From positions 1 to 64,000 of the forward strand of contig NZ_JAZGJP010000003.1 in the NCBI RefSeq assembly GCF_036408795.1: a DNA stretch of 64,000 nucleotides. Direction: 5' to 3'. The DNA comes from Olsenella_L kribbiana. GTDB lineage: Bacteria > Actinomycetota > Coriobacteriia > Coriobacteriales > Atopobiaceae. The translations under genes and the position numbers were made by a program. Of the stretch, positions 51,771 through 60,175 are shown in pieces (the stretch's first letter is position 1; each line of letters starts with the position of its first letter). Under the pieces are notes generated by a model, which worked only from the letters and a program-made list of their open reading frames with translations, was not told the origin of the DNA and made no database searches.

Positions 51771-52811
51771 TCAGGCATTCTCGTCGGGCTTCGCCACGGA
51801 CTGGCGCTGGACGATCTCCGGCAGGACGGAGATGCGCACGACCTCGCCCGCTGTCTCGCCCTTCACATGCTCCACAAGCCTTCTCACGGCAATGGCACCC
51901 ATATTCGTCTTCGGCACGGCCATGGTCGTGAGAGGCGGATCGGCTATAGCGGCAGTAGATACGTCGTCGAAGCCAATCACAGAGATATCCTCCGGCACCC
52001 GGAGCCCGTGATCCTTGAGCGCACGGATGCAGCTCATCGCAATGAGGTCGTTGTCTGCAAAGTAGGCAGTCGGCAGATACGGATTCCCGTCAAGATAGCG
52101 GTTCATATCCTCATAGGCGCTCTCCATCGTGGAGCCGACCTCGATGATTGTGTGGCGGGGATCTATATCGGAAGTATTGAAGTAGCGCATGGCCTGAATG
52201 TAGCCTTCCTTGCGCTCGAGGAAGTTCCTGATCTCTGTACGGGAATGGAGATAGCCGATATCGGTATGCCCCATGTTCCTGAGGTAGCGCACAGCCGTCC
52301 AGGCACCACGGGAGTTGTCGATCACGACGGAGTCGAGATTCTTCGTCGGGAACCAGTTGTCCAGAAGGACGATGGGCACGCCCAGATGCTCGAACGGTGC
52401 CACATCGGTTGCCCGCATCTCCGTGGCCAGAAGCACGATGCCGGCACACTTGATGGAGCGCAGGCTGCCCATCTGTTCTGCCTTGTTCTCCTGCGAATAG
52501 AAGTAGGAGACGGAGAGCCGGTGGTATCCGAGCTTGTAGGTCATATCGGAAACGCCCTTGATGAGGGACTCGAAGAAGGGGGTATCTGAGACGACGCGGC
52601 CATGCTGCTTGTAGATGACAAGAAGAATCGTACTGGTCTTGCGGGGTGTGGACGGCATGTCATATTCGAAGCCGAGCTCTTCTGCCACCTTGCGCACACG
52701 GTCCCTTGTCTCTGCACCGACGCCAGGGCGATCCCGGAACACGAGCGAGACCGTTGCTGGAGAGACTCCTGCTGCCTTTGCAACATCGCGTGCCGTGACC
52801 CTTCCCGCCAT
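51771..52811 (-). CDS. LacI-family repressor (operon 2/3 regulator)
   Basis: 346 residues, start after GAGGAGAG. The headpiece is VTARDVAKAAGVSPATVSLVFRDRPGVGAETRDRVRKVAEELGFEYD (in parts), followed by an effector domain with TSTILLVIYKQHGR, VIDNSRGAWTAVRYLRNMGHTDIGY and ISVIGFDDVSTAAIADPPLTTM. It lies between PTS operon 2 and the divergent isomerase operon, with TTTAG/CTAAA repeats in both flanking regions, so it probably represses both in the absence of the sugar. Confidence 0.9.
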   Translation of the reverse strand: MAGRVTARDVAKAAGVSPATVSLVFRDRPGVGAETRDRVRKVAEELGFEYDMPSTPRKTSTILLVIYKQHGRVVSDTPFFESLIKGVSDMTYKLGYHRLSVSYFYSQENKAEQMGSLRSIKCAGIVLLATEMRATDVAPFEHLGVPIVLLDNWFPTKNLDSVVIDNSRGAWTAVRYLRNMGHTDIGYLHSRTEIRNFLERKEGYIQAMRYFNTSDIDPRHTIIEVGSTMESAYEDMNRYLDGNPYLPTAYFADNDLIAMSCIRALKDHGLRVPEDISVIGFDDVSTAAIADPPLTTMAVPKTNMGAIAVRRLVEHVKGETAGEVVRISVLPEIVQRQSVAKPDENA

Positions 52812-52828
52812 ATGCTCTCCTCAACCTG

Positions 52829-52847
52829 TTTAGAGCTAAATATTTAG
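52829..52847. promoter_or_regulatory. TTTAG/CTAAA operator between the LacI gene and isomerase operon
   Basis: TTTAG (52829-52833) and CTAAA (52836-52840) form an inverted repeat, followed by a further ATTTAGTAA. It lies between the divergent LacI gene and isomerase operon and shares the ATTTAG unit with both PTS promoter regions. Confidence 0.5.
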
Positions 52848-52964
52848 TAATTGCGCCTACTCGTTAAGTATAGCTGAGTCCATCCATATCCTCTATCCCA
52901 GGAAAAGAAACCTGCCCTTCCAATCCGCTGAATGGCGGATGCGGAGACAGAGGAGAGGAGCCTC

Positions 52965-54380
52965 ATGGACAAGATCGTTCTTGGCTATGCACCGACGCGC
53001 AGGAGCATCTTCAGCGCGCCCGATGCACGGAAGTACCGCAAGATCATCGCCGACAAGCTGCGTGAGCTCGGCGTGGAGTTTGTCGATATCGACGATATCA
53101 ACGAGGAGGGCCTGCTCTACGACGAGGACGACCGCCTCAAGGTCCTGAAGAAGTTCCAGGATGCAGGGGTCGACGGCCTGTTCCTCCCCCACTGCAACTT
53201 CGGCACCGAGTTCATCTGTGCACGCCTTGCCAAAGATCTCGGCAAGCCCGTCCTTCTGTGGGGACCGCTCGATGAGCGCCCCGAGGCTGACGGCACCCGC
53301 CTGCGCGACACCCAGTGCGGACTCTTTGCGACCGGCAAGATGCTGCGCCGCTTCCAGGTGCCCTTCACCTACATGACGAACTGCAGGGTGGACGATCCTG
53401 TCTTCGAACGGGGACTGCGCGACTTCATTGCTGTCTGCAATGTCGTGAAGAAGTTCCGCTCCGCCAGGATCCTCCAGATAGGGCCGCGTCCCTACGAGTT
53501 CTATTCCACGATGTGCAACGAGGGCGAGCTCCTCGAGCGCTTTGGCATCGAGTGCGTGCCGGTGCCCCTGCCCGAGCTCACCCGCGGCGTGAAGGCAGCA
53601 CTTGCAGAGGACAAGGGCGACGGGACCTCCGATGTGGAGAAGCAGCTTGCCTGGATCTCCGAGCACTTCGAGAAGAACTGCTCAGACGAGCAGGTGCGGA
53701 CCATTGCTGCCATGGCGGTGACGATGCGCCGCATGCTCCAGAAGTACCACTGCACAGCCGGCTGCATCCAGTGCTGGAACGAGCTCCAGCATGAGCTCCA
53801 TGTGATGCCCTGCGCCGCGAACTCGATACTCAACGAGGAGGGCACGCCCATCACGTGCGAGACGGACGTCCATGGCGCGATCACCTCCCTCATGGTCGAA
53901 GCCGCTGACATGGGGCGCAAGCGCTCCTTCTTTGCCGACTGGACCATCCGCCACCCGGACGATCCCAACGGAGAGCTCCTGCAGCACTGCGGGCCGTGGC
54001 CCTGCTCCGTGGCACAGAGAAAGCCGCTCATCACGACGCCTCTTGCCTTCGACCACAATGGCGCCCTTACGGCAGAGGCAAAGCACGGCACGGTCACGCT
54101 GGCCCGCTTCGATGGGGACAACGGCCAGTACTCGATGCTGCTGGGCACGGCAGAGGGCATCGATGGCCCCAAGGGCATGGGCACCTACCTCTGGGTCCGT
54201 GTACAGAACATCAAGCGCCTCGAGGCAAAGATCGTGGAGGGACCCTACATCCACCACTGTGCCGGCATCCACGACGACGTCGTGCCCGTGCTCTATGAAG
54301 CCTGCAAGTATCTGGGCATCACGCCGGATCTGTATGACCCGATCGAAGATGACATCAAGGCCTATCTGAGGGGAGAGTAA
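52965..54380 (+). CDS. L-fucose/L-arabinose isomerase family protein
   Basis: 471 residues from MDKIVLGYAPTRRSIF (GAGGAGAGGAG upstream). It has the FucI/AraA fold: a Rossmann-like N-terminal domain (IDDINEEGLLYDEDD, VDGLFLPHCNFGTEF), then a middle domain with CTAGCIQCWNELQHEL and PITCETDVHGAITSLMVEAA (Glu and Asp metal ligands) and a C-terminal barrel with YIHHCAGIHDD (His). FucI/AraA convert aldoses to ketoses with Mn2+. It is shorter and diverged from true FucI. First gene of a sugar operon with kinase and transketolase. An aldose-ketose isomerase for a pentose, possibly apiose, is my inference. Confidence 0.8.
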   Translation: MDKIVLGYAPTRRSIFSAPDARKYRKIIADKLRELGVEFVDIDDINEEGLLYDEDDRLKVLKKFQDAGVDGLFLPHCNFGTEFICARLAKDLGKPVLLWGPLDERPEADGTRLRDTQCGLFATGKMLRRFQVPFTYMTNCRVDDPVFERGLRDFIAVCNVVKKFRSARILQIGPRPYEFYSTMCNEGELLERFGIECVPVPLPELTRGVKAALAEDKGDGTSDVEKQLAWISEHFEKNCSDEQVRTIAAMAVTMRRMLQKYHCTAGCIQCWNELQHELHVMPCAANSILNEEGTPITCETDVHGAITSLMVEAADMGRKRSFFADWTIRHPDDPNGELLQHCGPWPCSVAQRKPLITTPLAFDHNGALTAEAKHGTVTLARFDGDNGQYSMLLGTAEGIDGPKGMGTYLWVRVQNIKRLEAKIVEGPYIHHCAGIHDDVVPVLYEACKYLGITPDLYDPIEDDIKAYLRGE

Positions 54381-54382
54381 GG

Positions 54383-55216
54383 ATGGAGATCCACGAGCTC
54401 GAAAGCCTGCGCTGGGACCTGCGTCAGGATTGCGTCGACATCATCATGGCGGGAGGCGGCGGACATATCGGAGGCGACATGTCCGTAATCGATGCCTTGA
54501 TGGTCCTCTACGAGAACCATCTGAGGATCACGCCGGAGACGGTGGATGACCCCGACCGTGACCGCTTCGTCCTCTCCAAGGGACATGCTATGGAGGCCTA
54601 CTACGCCGTGCTCTGCCACGAAGGCTTCCTCGACCTCGACGATGTGAAGGCACGCTTCTCGAAGTTCAAGAGCCCCTACATCGGACACCCGAACAACAAG
54701 CTTTGCGGCATCGAGATGAACTCCGGCTCCCTGGGACACGGCCTGCCCGTCGCTGTGGGCATGGCGCTTGCCGCGAAGATGGATGGCAGGAAGTACCGCA
54801 CCTATGTCTTCATGGGCGACGGCGAGCTTGCAGAAGGCTCTGTCTGGGAAGGTGCCATGTCGGGCGGCAACTTCGAGCTCGACAACCTCTGTGCCCTCGT
54901 GGACAGGAACCGTCTCCAGATCTCTGGCTCCACTGAAGACGTTATGAAGCAGGACTCCCAGGAAGAGCGCTGGGCCGCCTTCGGCTGGAACGTCCTCTCG
55001 ATTCCGGGCAATGACATCCGTGCGCTCGATGCTGCCTTCTCGCTTGCCGAAGAGACGAAGGGCAAGCCTACCGTCATCATTGCCAACACAACAAAGGGCT
55101 TCGGCTCCCCTGTCATGGAGAACAAGGCATCCTGGCACCACCACCTGCCGAATGCAGAAGAGTACGCCCAGATCACCGCAGATTTCGCAGCACACAAGGA
55201 GGAGTGCCATGCCTAA
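54383..55216 (+). CDS. Transketolase-like, N-terminal (thiamine diphosphate) subunit
   Basis: 277 residues, 2 bases after the isomerase stop. It carries the diphosphate half of a transketolase: GGGGHIGGDMSVIDAL, FVLSKGHAMEAYYAVL, MNSGSLGHGLPVAVGMALA and the ThDP motif MGDGELAEGSVWEGAMSGGNFELDNL with DRNRLQISG. Split transketolases of about 280 plus 315 residues occur in many bacteria and in the apulose 4-phosphate transketolase pair (AptA/AptB). It pairs with the following gene, which overlaps it by 8 bases. Confidence 0.85.
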   Translation: MEIHELESLRWDLRQDCVDIIMAGGGGHIGGDMSVIDALMVLYENHLRITPETVDDPDRDRFVLSKGHAMEAYYAVLCHEGFLDLDDVKARFSKFKSPYIGHPNNKLCGIEMNSGSLGHGLPVAVGMALAAKMDGRKYRTYVFMGDGELAEGSVWEGAMSGGNFELDNLCALVDRNRLQISGSTEDVMKQDSQEERWAAFGWNVLSIPGNDIRALDAAFSLAEETKGKPTVIIANTTKGFGSPVMENKASWHHHLPNAEEYAQITADFAAHKEECHA

Positions 55217-56156
55217 CAAGATTGCGAACAAGCAGGCCATCTGCGATGTGCTGATGGAGGCTGCCGCCACTGACAAGGACGTCTGCGTCCTCTGTTCCGA
55301 CTCGAGGGGCTCTGCCTCCTTGACGCCCTTCTTCGACAAGTATCCTGAGCAGGCCATCGAGGTCGGCATCGCCGAGCAGGACCTCGTCGGCATTGCTGCC
55401 GGCCTCGCCTCCTGCGGCAAGAAGCCGTTTGCAGCAAGCCCGGCAAGCTTCCTCACGACCCGTTCCTATGAGCAGGCAAAGGTCGACTGCGCCTACTCCG
55501 ACACGAACGTGAAGCTCATTGGCATCTCCGGCGGCATCTCCTATGGTGCCTTGGGCATGTCCCACCACTCCGCCCAGGATATCGCAGCCATGTCCGCCAT
55601 TCCGAACATGCGCGTCTATCTCCCGAGCGACCGCTTCCAGACCGCCAAGCTCATCCGTGCCCTTCTGAAGGACGAAAAGCCTGCCTATGTGCGTGTCGGC
55701 AGAAACGCCGTCGAGGATATCTACGCCGAGGACTCCTGCCCCTTCGAGATGGACAAGGCAACCTGGCTCAAGGAGGGCACCGACATCGCAATCGTCGCCA
55801 CAGGCGAGCTCGTCCGTCCAGCACTCGATGCTGCAGCGCTGCTTGAGGCCAAGGGCATCTCTGCCACCGTCCTTGACATGTACTGCGTGAAGCCGCTCGA
55901 TGAAGAGGCTGTCGTGAAGGCTGCCCGCAACGCAAAGGCTGTCCTCACGGTCGAGGAGCACTCTCCGTATGGAGGCCTCGGCGCCCGCGTCGCCCAGACG
56001 GTCGCTTCCAACTGCCCGCGACTCGTCGAGAACCTCTCGCTTCCTGATGCCCCGGTCGTCACCGGCACCTCGAAGGAGGTCTTCAGCTACTACGGCCTCG
56101 ATGCAGAAGGCATTGCAGCATCTGCAGAGAAGCTTCTCGGAAAGGCTGAACAGTAG
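55209..56156 (+). CDS. Transketolase-like, C-terminal (pyrimidine-binding) subunit
   Basis: 315 residues from MPNKIANKQAICDVLMEAA, starting inside the end of the N-terminal subunit (GGAGTGCC upstream). The pyrimidine-binding half has VLCSDSRGSASLTPFFDKYPEQAIEVGIAEQDLVGIAAGLAS (in parts: the catalytic Glu lies in GIAEQDLVG), then GISYGALGMSHHSAQDIA and a C-terminal domain with MYCVKPLDEEAVVKAA. It completes the transketolase heteromer and moves a two-carbon unit between sugar phosphates. Substrate depends on the operon; see the apiose finding. Confidence 0.85.
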   Translation: MPNKIANKQAICDVLMEAAATDKDVCVLCSDSRGSASLTPFFDKYPEQAIEVGIAEQDLVGIAAGLASCGKKPFAASPASFLTTRSYEQAKVDCAYSDTNVKLIGISGGISYGALGMSHHSAQDIAAMSAIPNMRVYLPSDRFQTAKLIRALLKDEKPAYVRVGRNAVEDIYAEDSCPFEMDKATWLKEGTDIAIVATGELVRPALDAAALLEAKGISATVLDMYCVKPLDEEAVVKAARNAKAVLTVEEHSPYGGLGARVAQTVASNCPRLVENLSLPDAPVVTGTSKEVFSYYGLDAEGIAASAEKLLGKAEQ

Positions 56157-56158
56157 CG

Positions 56159-57649
56159 ATGGGAAAGCTCATCCTTGCAATAGACCAGTCCACACAGGGC
56201 ACGAAGGCGCTCCTCTTCCAAGAGGATGGCTCCCTTCTGGCAAAGACCTCCCTGCCCCACACGCAGTATGTGAACGAGCAGGGCTGGGTCGAGCATGATG
56301 CGGAAGAGATCTTGGGGAACGTCTGCTCCTGCGTCGAAACGCTGATGCAGGAGTCCGGTGCCCACGCGGAAGACATCGCCGCCTTCGGCATCTCGAACCA
56401 GCGCGAGACCTGCCTTGCCTGGAACAGGACCACCGGCAAGCCTCTGGGACGTGCCATCGTCTGGCAGTGCGGCCGTGCTGCAGCACTCTGCGACGAGCTC
56501 AAGACGACACATCCTGGTACAGAAGAGCTTGTGCAGGATCGCTCGGGTCTTGCACTCTCTCCCTACTTCTCTGCCGCCAAGATGTCCTGGATGCTCCAGA
56601 ACGTGCCGGAAGTCCAAGAGGCTGCAAAGACAGGCACGCTCTGCTTCGGCACAATCGACTCCTGGCTGGCCTACAGCCTCTGCGAAGGCCATCCCTTCGT
56701 GACAGAGCCATCAAATGCCTGCAGGACCCAGCTTCTGAACCTCAGGGACGCCTCATGGGACGAGGACCTTCTCGCCCTTTTCGGCATCCCCCGCTCTTCC
56801 CTGCCTCAAGTCCTTGCGTCCGATGCCCTCTTCGGTGTCTCTGACTTCAATGGCGCGCTTGCAGCTCCTGTGCCTCTCCATGCAATGCTCGGTGACTCCC
56901 AGGCAGCGCTTGCTGCCCAGGACTGCCTCAAGCCGGGAGAAGTCAAGGCGACCTATGGCACCGGCTCTTCCGTCATGCTCATGGCAGGAGATGCTCCCAT
57001 CCGGAGCACCCATGGCCTTGTCTCGAGCATTGCCTGGAACCTCGAAGGCAGGCTCTCCTACGTGCTCGAAGGAAACCTCAACTACACCGGTGCTGTCGTC
57101 TCCTGGCTGAAGGACCGGGTCCATCTGATCGAGAGCCCGGACGAGCTCGAAGGGCTCATCCATGAGGCAAACCCGAACGACAGGAGCTACTTCGTGCCTG
57201 CCTTCACCGGTCTCGGTGCTCCCTGGTGGGACAGTGCCGCCACGGGCATGCTCACCGGCGTCACAACACTCACCGGCAGGGCAGAGATCGCAAAGGCCTG
57301 CGCCGAGTGCATTCCCTACCAGATAGCAGATGTGCTCGATGCCTTGAGGGCCGATACCGACCTTGCTCTCACAACCCTGAGAGCAGATGGCGGCGTCACG
57401 AAGAATGCCTACCTCATGCAGTTCCAGGCAGACATGGCAAAGGCATCGGTCGAGGTCTCGAAGCTCGCCGAACTCTCTGCCGCAGGAGCCGCCTTTGCAG
57501 CAGGCAGAGGAGCTGGCCTCTGGACAGAAAATGTGATCCACGAGCGCTATGGACATGAGACCTATACGCCCGAGATGGCAGAAGAGATGCGCCAGAGCAA
57601 GCGCTCAGGCTGGCAGGCTGCCCTTCGACAGGTCCGCTGCCACAGCTGA
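56159..57649 (+). CDS. FGGY-family sugar kinase
   Basis: 496 residues, 2 bases after the transketolase stop. It matches the FGGY family: LILAIDQSTQGTKALLFQEDG (phosphate 1), NQRETCLAWNRTTGKPLGRAIVWQCGR, GDSQAALAAQDCLKPGEVKATYGTGSS (in parts) and ALRADGGVTKNAYLMQFQADM (ATP site). The opening AIDQSTQGTK is nearer glycerol-kinase-like members than classical XylB. It phosphorylates the ketose made by the isomerase. Xylulose, ribulose or apulose are all possible; operon context favours a pentulose feeding transketolase. Confidence 0.85.
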   Translation: MGKLILAIDQSTQGTKALLFQEDGSLLAKTSLPHTQYVNEQGWVEHDAEEILGNVCSCVETLMQESGAHAEDIAAFGISNQRETCLAWNRTTGKPLGRAIVWQCGRAAALCDELKTTHPGTEELVQDRSGLALSPYFSAAKMSWMLQNVPEVQEAAKTGTLCFGTIDSWLAYSLCEGHPFVTEPSNACRTQLLNLRDASWDEDLLALFGIPRSSLPQVLASDALFGVSDFNGALAAPVPLHAMLGDSQAALAAQDCLKPGEVKATYGTGSSVMLMAGDAPIRSTHGLVSSIAWNLEGRLSYVLEGNLNYTGAVVSWLKDRVHLIESPDELEGLIHEANPNDRSYFVPAFTGLGAPWWDSAATGMLTGVTTLTGRAEIAKACAECIPYQIADVLDALRADTDLALTTLRADGGVTKNAYLMQFQADMAKASVEVSKLAELSAAGAAFAAGRGAGLWTENVIHERYGHETYTPEMAEEMRQSKRSGWQAALRQVRCHS

Positions 57650-57730
57650 CATATCTGGGTAGAACAAGCAACGGAAAGACATTGCAGGGCAGCAGATGCT
57701 GGCCCCTGCTGCACAAGAAAGGGGATATGC

Positions 57731-59050
57731 ATGGCTGGATACAAGACGTTCACTTCGGCCGCCGACATGGGGCCCTATGTCTCGAAGCTCATCCTCGAGC
57801 TCCCCGAGAAGGTGCGTACGGAATTCGTGGACAAGGCTGGCTTCAGCGTCTATGTGGAGCGCAAGGACGCCGAGACCGGGGAGGTCGTTCTCGCCAAGGA
57901 GCATCATGCAGACAAGCGTGCCTACCCCTCGAAGGGCTATGTCCCTGTGCTTTCTGCCTATGCCTCTGACGGCGAAGGCAACCCGCAGGAGCAGGGTTCC
58001 TATATCGCGCTCGAGCTGCCCGAGGTCCGCCTCACGAAGAGGATCGATGGAGCGCTCACCCGTGGCTACATCCGTGTGCTGGACTTCCGTATCACGCAGA
58101 CGAAAGCCATACCGTCTGAGACTCCGGGCGAGGCTCCGCTCACAGGCCTGGTCTTCGATATCGACACCGGGGACATCTGCCCTGACCTCAATGGCTGGGA
58201 CCTCACGGGCTCTGGCATCTTCGACGATATCGATATGAACTACGGCTTCTTCACGCCTGACTTGGACGCCGTCAATGCCGCACGCGCAGCACGTCCTTTC
58301 AACCCACTGCCGCCGATTGCGTCCGTGCCGCTCCTTGTCTGGCTCCACGGTGCAGGAGAGGGACAGGAGCCCTACCGTACCGTCATGGGCAACCGTGTGA
58401 CGCTTCTCTCCTCCCCTGAGATTCAGGAGGAGCTCGGCGGAGCTGCCTATATCCTGGCTCCTTCAAGCCCGACCTATTGGATGGACTCCGGCAATGGTCA
58501 GATTGCCGACGACAACAAGTCGATCTATACGAAGGCCCTGAAGACCTTGATCGATGAGTTCATCGAGGCGCACCCCGACATCGACCGCAAGCGCATCTAT
58601 GTGGGAGGTCTCTCCAACGGTGGATTCATGACAATGAGGCTGGTGGCAGACTATCCGGGATTCTTTGCAGCAGGCGTGCCTGTCTGTGCACCGTGGGTCG
58701 CATCGCTTGCCACAGGCGAGGAAATGAATGCAATCGCCCAGACCCCGCTCTGGTTCGTGCAGTCTGCTGACGACCCGATCGTAACGGCACAGGACCATGC
58801 GCTTGCTGACTACAAGAAGCTCAAGGAGCTTGGTGCGAAAGACGTCCACATCACCTGCTTCGACCACATCCAGGACGAGACCGGCAGGTACCACGACAAG
58901 GATGGACAGCCGCAACGCTACATAGGCCACTTCGTCTGGATTCCTGCCTACCATGACTTCGTGAAGACGGAGCTCGATGGCACAAATGTGCTTGTGGATG
59001 GCTGCCCCGTCACCCTCTGGCAGTGGGTTGGTCTCCATCATCTGGCTTAG
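57731..59050 (+). CDS. Alpha/beta hydrolase, esterase type
   Basis: 439 residues, start after AAAGGGG. The C-terminal 260 residues are an alpha/beta hydrolase of the PHB depolymerase/feruloyl-esterase group: VPLLVWLHGAGEG, YIGGLSNGGF-type elbow (here YVGGLSNGGFMTMRL, Ser nucleophile), PLWFVQSADDPIV (Asp) and IGHFVWIPAYHD (His). The N-terminal 170 residues are a beta-rich domain (FSVYVERKDAETGEV; GYIRVLDFRITQTK). No signal peptide. As the last gene of the isomerase operon it could remove acyl or feruloyl groups from imported plant glycosides. Confidence 0.75.
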   Translation: MAGYKTFTSAADMGPYVSKLILELPEKVRTEFVDKAGFSVYVERKDAETGEVVLAKEHHADKRAYPSKGYVPVLSAYASDGEGNPQEQGSYIALELPEVRLTKRIDGALTRGYIRVLDFRITQTKAIPSETPGEAPLTGLVFDIDTGDICPDLNGWDLTGSGIFDDIDMNYGFFTPDLDAVNAARAARPFNPLPPIASVPLLVWLHGAGEGQEPYRTVMGNRVTLLSSPEIQEELGGAAYILAPSSPTYWMDSGNGQIADDNKSIYTKALKTLIDEFIEAHPDIDRKRIYVGGLSNGGFMTMRLVADYPGFFAAGVPVCAPWVASLATGEEMNAIAQTPLWFVQSADDPIVTAQDHALADYKKLKELGAKDVHITCFDHIQDETGRYHDKDGQPQRYIGHFVWIPAYHDFVKTELDGTNVLVDGCPVTLWQWVGLHHLA

Positions 59051-59078
59051 GCATCAAGGAACAACAGCCTGCAAAGCA

Positions 59079-59116
59079 AGCGCCCCGGCTCGCAATGAGC
59101 CGGGGCGCTCTTTCTT
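59079..59116 (+). terminator. Terminator of the isomerase operon
   Basis: A 13-bp perfect stem (59079-59091 with 59097-59109), loop GCAAT-like, followed by CTTTCTT. Confidence 0.85.
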
Positions 59117-59133
59117 GCCTATGAATGAAGATC

Positions 59134-60045
59134 TCATTCCGTGTGCTTGGGGGTAGCCTTTGCCTTCCGCTTCTTACGGATGCGGTGGACGACCACATCG
59201 AGGACGACGAGGAGGAGGACGACAGCCACGATGAGGACAGCCCACTCGCGCATGCCCCAGTGGCGGTTGGCAAGGTCTCCCTGGGCCTCCGCCTCCTCGG
59301 GGACATATTCCGTCCTCTCGCAGTGTACGAGGAGCCTGTGGTCGTTCACGCCGTAGGGCGTGCAGGTGACAAGGGTGAGGAGGTCCTTGCCCTGCTGGAT
59401 GCCCAAGGAGTCCATCTCATCGGGCCATACGACCTCGGAGGAGTCCACCTTGTAGGCAAGCACCTCCCCCATCGTATGGAGGAGCACGATGTCTCCCGGC
59501 ACGAGATCGCGGATATCGTCGAACATGGAGAGGTTCTTCATGCCGGAATGGGCAGTGAGGACGCAGTGGGTGGATGTGCCTCCCACGGGAAGCGACGTCC
59601 CTTCAAGGTGCCCTACGCCTGCCATGAGGGCAGCATCCGATGTGCCGTGGTAGATCGGCATGCTGACATCGATGGAGGGGATCTCGATCCAGCTCATCAT
59701 GGGGTCGCGGTCGAACGTAAGCTGCTGCTCATAGGGAAGGATGGAGTCTGCATCGATCTCAGGAGCCTCTCCCGCAAGTACCTCGTTGAAGGCGCAAGCC
59801 TGCGTGAGGTAGTAGTCCTTCTGCTCCTGGTCCATCGCATCGACCGTGCTCGAGACCGTCGAGATCTGGTTCAGGACGCCCGATGCCTCTATCCTGTCGA
59901 GCACCCAGGGCCAGACCATGAGGGCAACACCGAAGAGGATAACGAGGATCGTGATCAGGCGGTCAGCCCAGCGGGGCAGGCGCTTCTTCTTGGCCTTCTT
60001 CTTTCCTTTGCCTTGTTCACCAGCCATATCCTTCTTGCTCTTCAT
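59134..60045 (-). CDS. Class C (pilin-polymerising) sortase
   Basis: 303 residues from MKSKKDMAGEQGK (GGAGGAGGGG upstream). A basic N-terminus is followed by a membrane helix (LITILVILFGVALMVWPWV) and a sortase barrel with the catalytic His in TSTHCVLTAHSGM, Cys in LLTLVTCTPYGVNDHRLLV and Arg in VHCERTEY. The C-terminal helix (WAVLIVAVVLLLVVLDVVV) is typical of class C sortases, which link pilin subunits. The acidic segment FDRDPMMSWIEIP holds the DP-type lid. It follows three surface-protein genes in the pilus locus. Confidence 0.95.
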   Translation of the reverse strand: MKSKKDMAGEQGKGKKKAKKKRLPRWADRLITILVILFGVALMVWPWVLDRIEASGVLNQISTVSSTVDAMDQEQKDYYLTQACAFNEVLAGEAPEIDADSILPYEQQLTFDRDPMMSWIEIPSIDVSMPIYHGTSDAALMAGVGHLEGTSLPVGGTSTHCVLTAHSGMKNLSMFDDIRDLVPGDIVLLHTMGEVLAYKVDSSEVVWPDEMDSLGIQQGKDLLTLVTCTPYGVNDHRLLVHCERTEYVPEEAEAQGDLANRHWGMREWAVLIVAVVLLLVVLDVVVHRIRKKRKAKATPKHTE

Positions 60046-60104
60046 CGTCCCCTCCTCCCGAGGTCTCAAGTACTCGGGCACTCATCATATGCCGCAGCAA
60101 GAGG

Positions 60105-60133
60105 AAGGGACCCTGCACGAAACAGAGCCCCTT
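60105..60133 (-). terminator. Hairpin between pilin and sortase genes
   Basis: On the minus strand AAGGG pairs with CCCTT, with an inner CTCTG/CAGGG stem. There is no T-tract. It likely reduces sortase transcript relative to pilin. Confidence 0.35.
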
Positions 60134-60175
60134 CCCTTCCGCGCTATCTCGGATTAAGAACTGTATTCTTACATC

